Shown: positions 58,140-64,000 of the stretch, piece after piece
How the letters are laid out: each line of letters opens with the position of its first letter
Position numbering within the stretch: position 1 is the first letter of the stretch
Source: Lytechinus pictus
Taxonomy: Eukaryota; Echinodermata; Echinoidea; Temnopleuroida; Toxopneustidae
Assembly: GCF_037042905.1 (NCBI RefSeq)
Contig: NC_087245.1
Location: 29,514,001 to 29,578,000 of the forward strand
Reading direction: 5' to 3'
DNA length: 64,000 bases
Notes under the pieces: generated by a model
The model's database searches: none
Seen by the model: the letters and a program-made list of their open reading frames with translations, nothing else
Told to the model about the DNA's origin: nothing
Program-made: the position numbers and the translations under genes

Positions 58140-59390
58140 TCAGCAGGAGTGCACTATTTAGCCTCCTGCAGAAGATATGTTCCCCAAGACTGTTCCCTGG
58201 TCATATCATTCCATGAGCACAGTTTGCTACAACACTGGAACACCTGGTACCTTTTCTCAGTTCCTGTGAGCAGCGTGAAGCAAGGCTGCGCCTGGCCCTG
58301 ACACTCTTTGGGATATTCTTTTCCAAGCTTCCCCAGTATGCATTTGGCGAATGCACAGAGGACTTCTATATCCGTACCAACGCAGATGGGGAACTGAACA
58401 TCGACCGACTACCTGCCAAAACAATGATCAGGATGGTTCTCGTTCGTGAGATATTGCACGGAAACGATGTTGCCCCTGCCTCTCAAGAAGCAGGAGTACA
58501 AGACCTAGTCATACAGCCGCCTGTCCTGTGCATGTTTGGATCACCCATCAGCCTGTGAAACAGAAATCCTGATCGACTCAAGACACTGACTGTCCTCCAG
58601 ATATCTCTATCAACAGCACGCACTCGTCTGGTTGTGTTGGACTCCTCACCTACAATGGATCTCCCTCTCACGTCCCTGATTGGATCATCTATCTGTCTCT
58701 AGCTCCCTTTCACTGGACAAGGAGATAAGCACCAGGATAGGAAAATCTGCCACAGTCATGGCAAAGCTCCTGTACGGAAGTAAGTCCTGGAAAACGTACG
58801 CCAACTAAGAAAAGCGGCTAAACACCTTCCATATCAGCTGCTTCAGATGTATCATGCACGTTTAATGGCAGGACAAAGTGAAAAATACAGAGGCCCTTCA
58901 GCGTACGTGCTGGCATCCCCAGCTTATTCTCACTCCTTTATAGTCAAAGGCGCCTCAAGTGGTTGGGGCATGTTCGCCGCATGAAACCTTGGCGAATCCC
59001 AGAAGGGATTCGCCAAGATGAGGTGAGCTGTGTGCTTGGTCTCACCCCATTTGTAGATCACACCTTCGTTATAAAGACACCTGCAAACGTGACATAAAAC
59101 TTGCCGGCATAGACACTAACACTTATGAAGATGTATACGATAGGCGCCATTCTATGGAGAGCTAATAAGGACAGGGGTCAAGACGTCAGAAAATAATCGG
59201 AATGCTAAATTGGCAGACCAAAGACCTAGGAGGAAGGCTAGGGCAGCATTTCTATCTATACCTGTCTCAGCGCCATCTTCCTTCACCTGTACAAATTTGC
59301 TCTACAGACTGCCACTCTAGAGCTGAGTTCTACAGCCACTCTCAAAAATGTAAGACCTAGTGCTACACCATCGTCTTTTAAAACAAACTG
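58140..59390 (+). pseudogene. Decayed non-LTR reverse transcriptase fragment
   Basis: Frame-broken matches in the usual order of this family: VKQGC then a LFGIFFSKL-like segment, a degenerate catalytic block (LHGND where FADD is expected), LLYGSKSWKTYA with EKRLNTFHISC, WQDKVKNTEALQR, RYKDTCKRDIKLAGIDTNTY, and a terminal Cys/His finger CHSRAEFYSHSQKC. Stops and frameshifts throughout; not functional. Confidence 0.75.
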
Positions 59391-59694
59391 ATGCCTACCA
59401 ATCATTGGACACATTGATATAGGAAAAATATGGAGAAAACACTTTCGAATTCAAATAACACTCTAAAAGCCTATTCAGTACAAAAGTATGGATGGACATT
59501 AAAACAAATAAAAATACACACGAAATGGATCATAGCCAAAACCTAAAAGGATTCATACTAAGGTGAGCAGCTAATGTCGACATCTGACATCTCAGATGTG
59601 ACTTCACCTTGACCTAAAACTTGAGCATAAATAAAAGAAATTAGTATTCTTACTGAAATCCCTTTACATTAGCTCTCACACGTATAAGCATCGG

Positions 59695-60185
59695 AAAGTA
59701 GTTTTTTCAAGATGGCGTTTGGCGTCCATCTTGGATTTGATCTGAAGATTATCCTTTATGCAAAATTAAAACATAAATTGAAGCAACATACCAAACGATC
59801 ACCAATAGAGTTAATGTTCATGATTCTGGGGCAAAGGGTTCAAAAGTTAATATTTCAAGATGGCGTCCTATGGCGGCCATCTTGGATTTGACCTGAAGAT
59901 AACATTATATTGCATAATAATAATAGAAATCGATTCTACACAACCCTTAACCCCTAAACTGAGTTATTGCTCATCATTCTGGGGCAAGGGGTTCAAATTT
60001 AATTTTTCAAGATGGCATCTGGCGGCCATCTTGGATTTGACCTGAAGATGACCTTATAATGCAAAAATAATAATATAAATCGATTCTACACAACCCTTAA
60101 CCCCTAAACTGAGTTATTGCTCATCATTTTGGGACAAGGGGTTCAAAACTTAGGTTTTCAAGATTGCATGTGGCGACCATTTTGG
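59695..60185. repeat. Right subterminal tandem repeats, inverted copies of the left set
   Basis: Units of GGCGGCCATCTTGGATTTGA recur near 59735, 59870 and 60020, with a diverged GGCGACCATTTTGGATTTA near 60170. They mirror 57225-57720. Confidence 0.8.
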
Positions 60186-60483
60186 ATTTATGCAAATTAG
60201 CAAAATTGCCCAAAGTTGCCGTTTGGGCAACCAAGCTGAATTTGTTCTAGGACCCCATACGAACATGAATCAAGAAAAAAACTTCATCGGAAAGAACATT
60301 TCTAGGTTCGGAAAATGTCAAATCGACTATTATGACGTATATTGTTGGTGTGCAGATCATTTCAGAAAATTGACACGCGAGCCGATGCAGCGTGTAAACG
60401 CGGTGCAAGATAAACCTAAAAGCCGATTCTGCATCAGCTTTTGGTTCTGAACCAAAAGCCAATCACATGTAAACACGGTATTA

Positions 60484-63016
60484 GTGAGCCGACAGCTACA
60501 TGTACTTTTCAGCTGCTAGCTATTTATGAGCTTGCAGCACACTTAAAATAATTTCTGAATGGATAGTCAAATTTATAAATGTACTTTCAAGCCTTTTCTC
60601 TTGAAATCACTGCTCACTGCAATAATATTACTTTTTAAACTTTTTCATGTTATTTTGGCAAGATGAACAAAGGATTATGTCAGAAATTGTAGATGAAACG
60701 GAACCTCCCAATCACATCCTTACAACTTGACAAGCCAAATCATATTTCTTTATGATGAAAGTTTTCAAATACCGTTTATGTTTTCTCTGTTTTGTATGTG
60801 GGACATCACAGTTTGCAGTGGTTCAAAGTTAGTATTGCAAGCATGATAAGCGGAAGTCAGACTGGACAGTGCAAGGAAACTAGCTATTTCCGCTCCAACT
60901 GCCAAACCAATAGCAAAAACGAAATAGAAAACAAATCCAACTAATTCTCCTAACGGTTCTCACAAATCCATATATTCCTCCTCCCCCATATTCACTCTCA
61001 TCAAATACATTGCACGTCTTTGTTCTATCAAAGCGATACCTCCTTAATTAGTTCTATTTACATGTATAAATAAAACAACCATGCAGAATTACTGTGTAAG
61101 CATACTTATAAAAGGAAATGCACACTTCCTTCTTATGTATTCCGTTAAGTACAAAAATTACAAATTAACATCAAAAAGGAAATCCGGAAGTGACAACTCA
61201 ATGATTGAAAACCATCACAACAGAGATAATTGAAAATTTACAGCCCACTGAAAACTAAAATAAAAAACCTATCCACTTGAAGGCCTACAGTGTATCTACT
61301 GGCAAGTCAATTATTTACATAAATTTTGCCACTCTCCATACAGGGAGATTTAGTGGATAACCTCATGCTGCATGTTGGCTATATGAAGTATTATGAATAA
61401 TCTTTTTTTGTAAGAAATTTATCTTTTTTGTAAGAAATGCTTTTTTTAACAACTGTATTAAATTGTGATTTTTTTATCAGAAAAAAAGATGTACACTACA
61501 TGTAATAAAACAACACAATAACAAGTACTGCATCACATTCATGTCTATACATGTAGGCTATATATATGTGCATGGATGTACATGTAATAACAAGTTTCTA
61601 AAATTTTCAAGATTTTTTTTTTCTTGAGCACAATATTATTACTTCCCATCAGTGTTATATATCTCCTGCCTGGCAGTGCAGAGACAAATACTTATAGGCT
61701 TCCTGGGATTGAAACATATCTGAGGAAGTTCGTTCGCGGCTATGGATGAAAGTTAGCTATTTCCTTCTTTCTGTCTTAAGGGAATGTTTTTATTATGACC
61801 AACTGGTCATGCTAACTCACACAGCACACAAACAATTTTTTCTGCAGTTGGCTTCTTTTTTTATACAGTATACATAGAGATGATAGAGTAGTTTAAGAAC
61901 AAACTGTATCATTGGTTTATAAATTATCTTTTTTTTTACAATTTTACAAATTACAAATTTTTAGATATACATGTATATACACTGGGTACATGTATGCATG
62001 TATAATTGTTCTCCATGTATGGAAATCAATTTTGTTTTATTTTTAAATTCGGCCATTAAAAAGTAACCATTGTTTACCTTTTCAATAATTTAAGATTACA
62101 CTAGAAGATGCTTACAATTATTCTTAAGTACCGGTAATAAGGAGGACTTTCTTCCCCACTTTAAGGCCGATATGGCATAATGATTAAACAGTACAAAATA
62201 ATGAGAAAACATTATCTTCACTGATTTGGAATTATTTGTTAAAAAAGGAATTGTCAGATAACCTGCAATTCCCACATGTGCCTGGGCAAATTGTGCAAAC
62301 TTTTTTTTTTATAAAGATCATTCATTTTTATTGATTTGATGTTGAAATATTACAAGGGACCTATTCATAAGAAAATGTTTGTCCATTCAGACAGAGCAAA
62401 GAATTAGTTCAAAGCAGGCTGTATTACAGTGTGAAAAACCCCAATGGCACATTCACACATCATACTCTGCTTAGTGTTGAATTTAGAGAGTTTGGAACAC
62501 AATTAAAATCGTAAAAACACACATTGAATATTTTCCTGTTTACCAAAATTGCATGATTTTGTAACAATACAATTTGCTTTTTATGCAAAAAGGACTAACA
62601 ATCAAGCTGTGATTGACATGGAGCCAAAATATGAGACTGACTCACAAAATTCTGTGATGCTTAGCTGTGGTTGTTTCTGCATGTCTTTTATACGGGTCTC
62701 ATATACTCCATATATACATGTGTATTATTCAGCTGCCACTACACTTCAGTACAGAGAAGTGAGTGGCAGGCCATTCATTCGTTGAACACATAGGTACTAT
62801 CACACACAGCCATATGACCCATCTTCTAACGCTTCACCCCCCCCCCCCCCAAATAAAAAGATCTGAAAAAAGCTGAAGAGTGTTGAAAAAGTCTGAAATA
62901 GAAAGAGCTCCCATACTTTTTGTACAGAGGAAAGCCAAAAATAAGCTGAAATTAAGCTGAAAATCAAAAAAAAAAAAAAATCTGAAATCAGATAAAAATC
63001 TGAACTCTCACACCCC
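60484..63016. other. AT-rich DNA without recognised gene
   Basis: Contains poly-T/poly-A runs, ACATGTAC words, a poly-C run near 62829-62841 and a patch of RATCTGAAA words at 62860-63005. No gene or element could be delimited. Confidence 0.5.
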
Positions 63017-63305
63017 TGGATGACAGTTATATTACATCACTGATGGGAGGTTTAACCTCTAACTTGGACTTTGAACCACAAGGTCAGAGATTCAAATCCC
63101 ACTGCAGTACCAGTAAGCATTCCTGAGGATAGGCCTTTATCTACATTTGCCACCCTCCATCCAGGTGTAGTAAATGGGTACCTGGGAGGAAGAAATTCCT
63201 TGAATGCTTGAGCGCCTAATCGCAGTAAAAAGCTGGGGAATAGTTACATGTACACAGCCCATCAAATTAAGCGCTATGGTGCAATCCTATCATTATAAGG
63301 AGCAA
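63017..63305 (+). mobile_element. tRNA-derived SINE
   Basis: A-box-like GGAGGTTTAACCTCTAAC and B box GAGATTCAAATCC, shared body CCACCCTCCATCCAGGTGTA then GTAAATGGGTACC, and tail with GCGCTATGG. The most complete copy in the window. Confidence 0.7.
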
Positions 63306-64000
63306 TAAACAAGATTACTCATACTTCATAAAAGTGAAAGATTATGCCAAACCTATATTTCACATTATCATGTTTGTTTTATTTTCAAGTGTTGCATCAC
63401 ATTTAATCAAAACAAAGGGGGTGGTTGGCACTTGGCAATTCAGTATTTGAAATTAGACAAAGAAAAACATTGATTGTTGCTTTACACTTTTACAGGAAAT
63501 TTGCATCTCACTGGTCTGCAATGGCAATACAAACTTATACTTCATCCCCCCCCCCCCTCCATAAAAAAATAAAATTTATTAAATTTATTAAAAAAAATAA
63601 TAAATCAATGAATACATAAATAAAATAAATACAATGAATCAGAAGATATTTACAAGTACCTCTTGTTCATAACAATATTCAGTTCTGATTCACAATCACC
63701 TTGAAATGACGATAAAATACATATTATTCCCTTCTTTCCCCTCTTCAAAACAAAATAGTTGAGATTACAATGAGCAGTAATGACCATGAAAGAACAATTA
63801 ACGATGACGCGCAAATAGGTAGGATTTATATAGAGCAGAATTACACACTCATAACTACTATCCAGATGGCCTTCACTATCCACACAAATATTCCAAACAA
63901 ATATGTGGTTTTGAAATGTATCATAAAAACAACTTTAACAGGAAGTCACCACACTGCAGAGAGGAAACGAAGAAAAGTTGGCAGCAAACACATATGGATT
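63306..64000. other. Right edge, no gene recognised
   Basis: AT-rich, with a C run near 63547-63556 and AAATAAAT words. Nothing supportable. Confidence 0.5.

Larger units (their letters stand above)
57074..60329. mobile_element. Long-inverted-repeat transposon (TIR TAGTCGATTTGACA), 3256 bp, TSD TTA
   Basis: Starts TAGTCGATTTGACA and ends TGTCAAATCGACTA, with TTA duplicated at 57071-57073 and 60330-60332. The uninterrupted MITE copy has a single TTA there. The inverted repeats are about 650 bp long and include tandem subterminal units of about 150 bp. The middle has no transposase, only a decayed reverse transcriptase. The architecture recalls the sea urchin TU foldback family. TTA duplication is compatible with PIF/Harbinger-type integration, but the superfamily is not established. 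Confidence 0.85.
56797..60480. mobile_element. Second copy of the TACCGTGT MITE, split by a 3.26-kb insertion
   Basis: Ends TACCGTGTTTACACGC and ATGTAAACACGGTA, flanked by TTA at 56794-56796 and 60481-60483. Without the inserted element and its duplicated TTA it is 425 bp, against 423 bp for the intact copy at 14564-14986. Confidence 0.88.

Noticed and set aside
57225-60185. CRISPR-like or satellite array
   Set aside because: The 150-bp repeats are subterminal parts of a TIR element in a eukaryotic genome, mirrored at both ends; no spacers of uniform size.

Overview
The window looks like echinoid (sea urchin) nuclear DNA. It is AT-rich, has long introns with GT-AG borders, and is full of short foldback and MITE-like elements, tRNA-derived SINEs and non-LTR retrotransposon tails. 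It holds two conserved animal genes, arranged tail to tail. I cannot name the species from sequence alone.

Gene 1 (+ strand, 3384-11467) is EFHC1 (myoclonin-1, the Rib72 family), a microtubule inner protein of ciliary doublets. I resolved 11 coding exons that join in frame to 644 residues (human EFHC1 is about 640): three DM10 domains and a C-terminal EF-hand. Region 1-3383 upstream holds RFX X-box-like and YY1-like motifs. A poly(A) signal lies at 12031.

Gene 2 (- strand, coding 50672 down to 20302) is a p160/SRC nuclear receptor coactivator (NCOA family). I resolved 19 coding exons whose lengths sum to 5772 nt, giving 1923 residues plus stop with every splice phase consistent. In order they encode bHLH, PAS-A, PAS-B, a receptor-interaction region with LXXLL boxes, a CBP/p300-binding helix region, a long Gln/Gly/Met-rich tail, and a 20-residue last exon ending in another LXXLL box, as in vertebrate SRC-1a. 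A 5'UTR exon piece abuts the start codon. The promoter was not found and is probably beyond 50.8 kb or outside the window.

The remaining sequence is intron, UTR and intergenic DNA with mobile elements. Most notable are: a 423-bp MITE (14564-14986) that is the empty-site counterpart of a second copy (56797-60480) split by a 3.26-kb long-inverted-repeat element carrying a dead reverse transcriptase; a second nested pair at 41868-43213; a MITE at 33992-34923 that carries three perfect DR1 nuclear receptor elements inside the coactivator's own intron; and a block of GAAAGAY repeats in both orientations (22680-23265).

I found no CRISPR array, operon, rRNA gene or intact tRNA gene, and no clear undescribed system. 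The candidates worth testing are regulatory (TE-borne DR1 and X-box sites, an intronic CpG-rich island, the alternative NCOA C-terminus) and the long-inverted-repeat transposon family.
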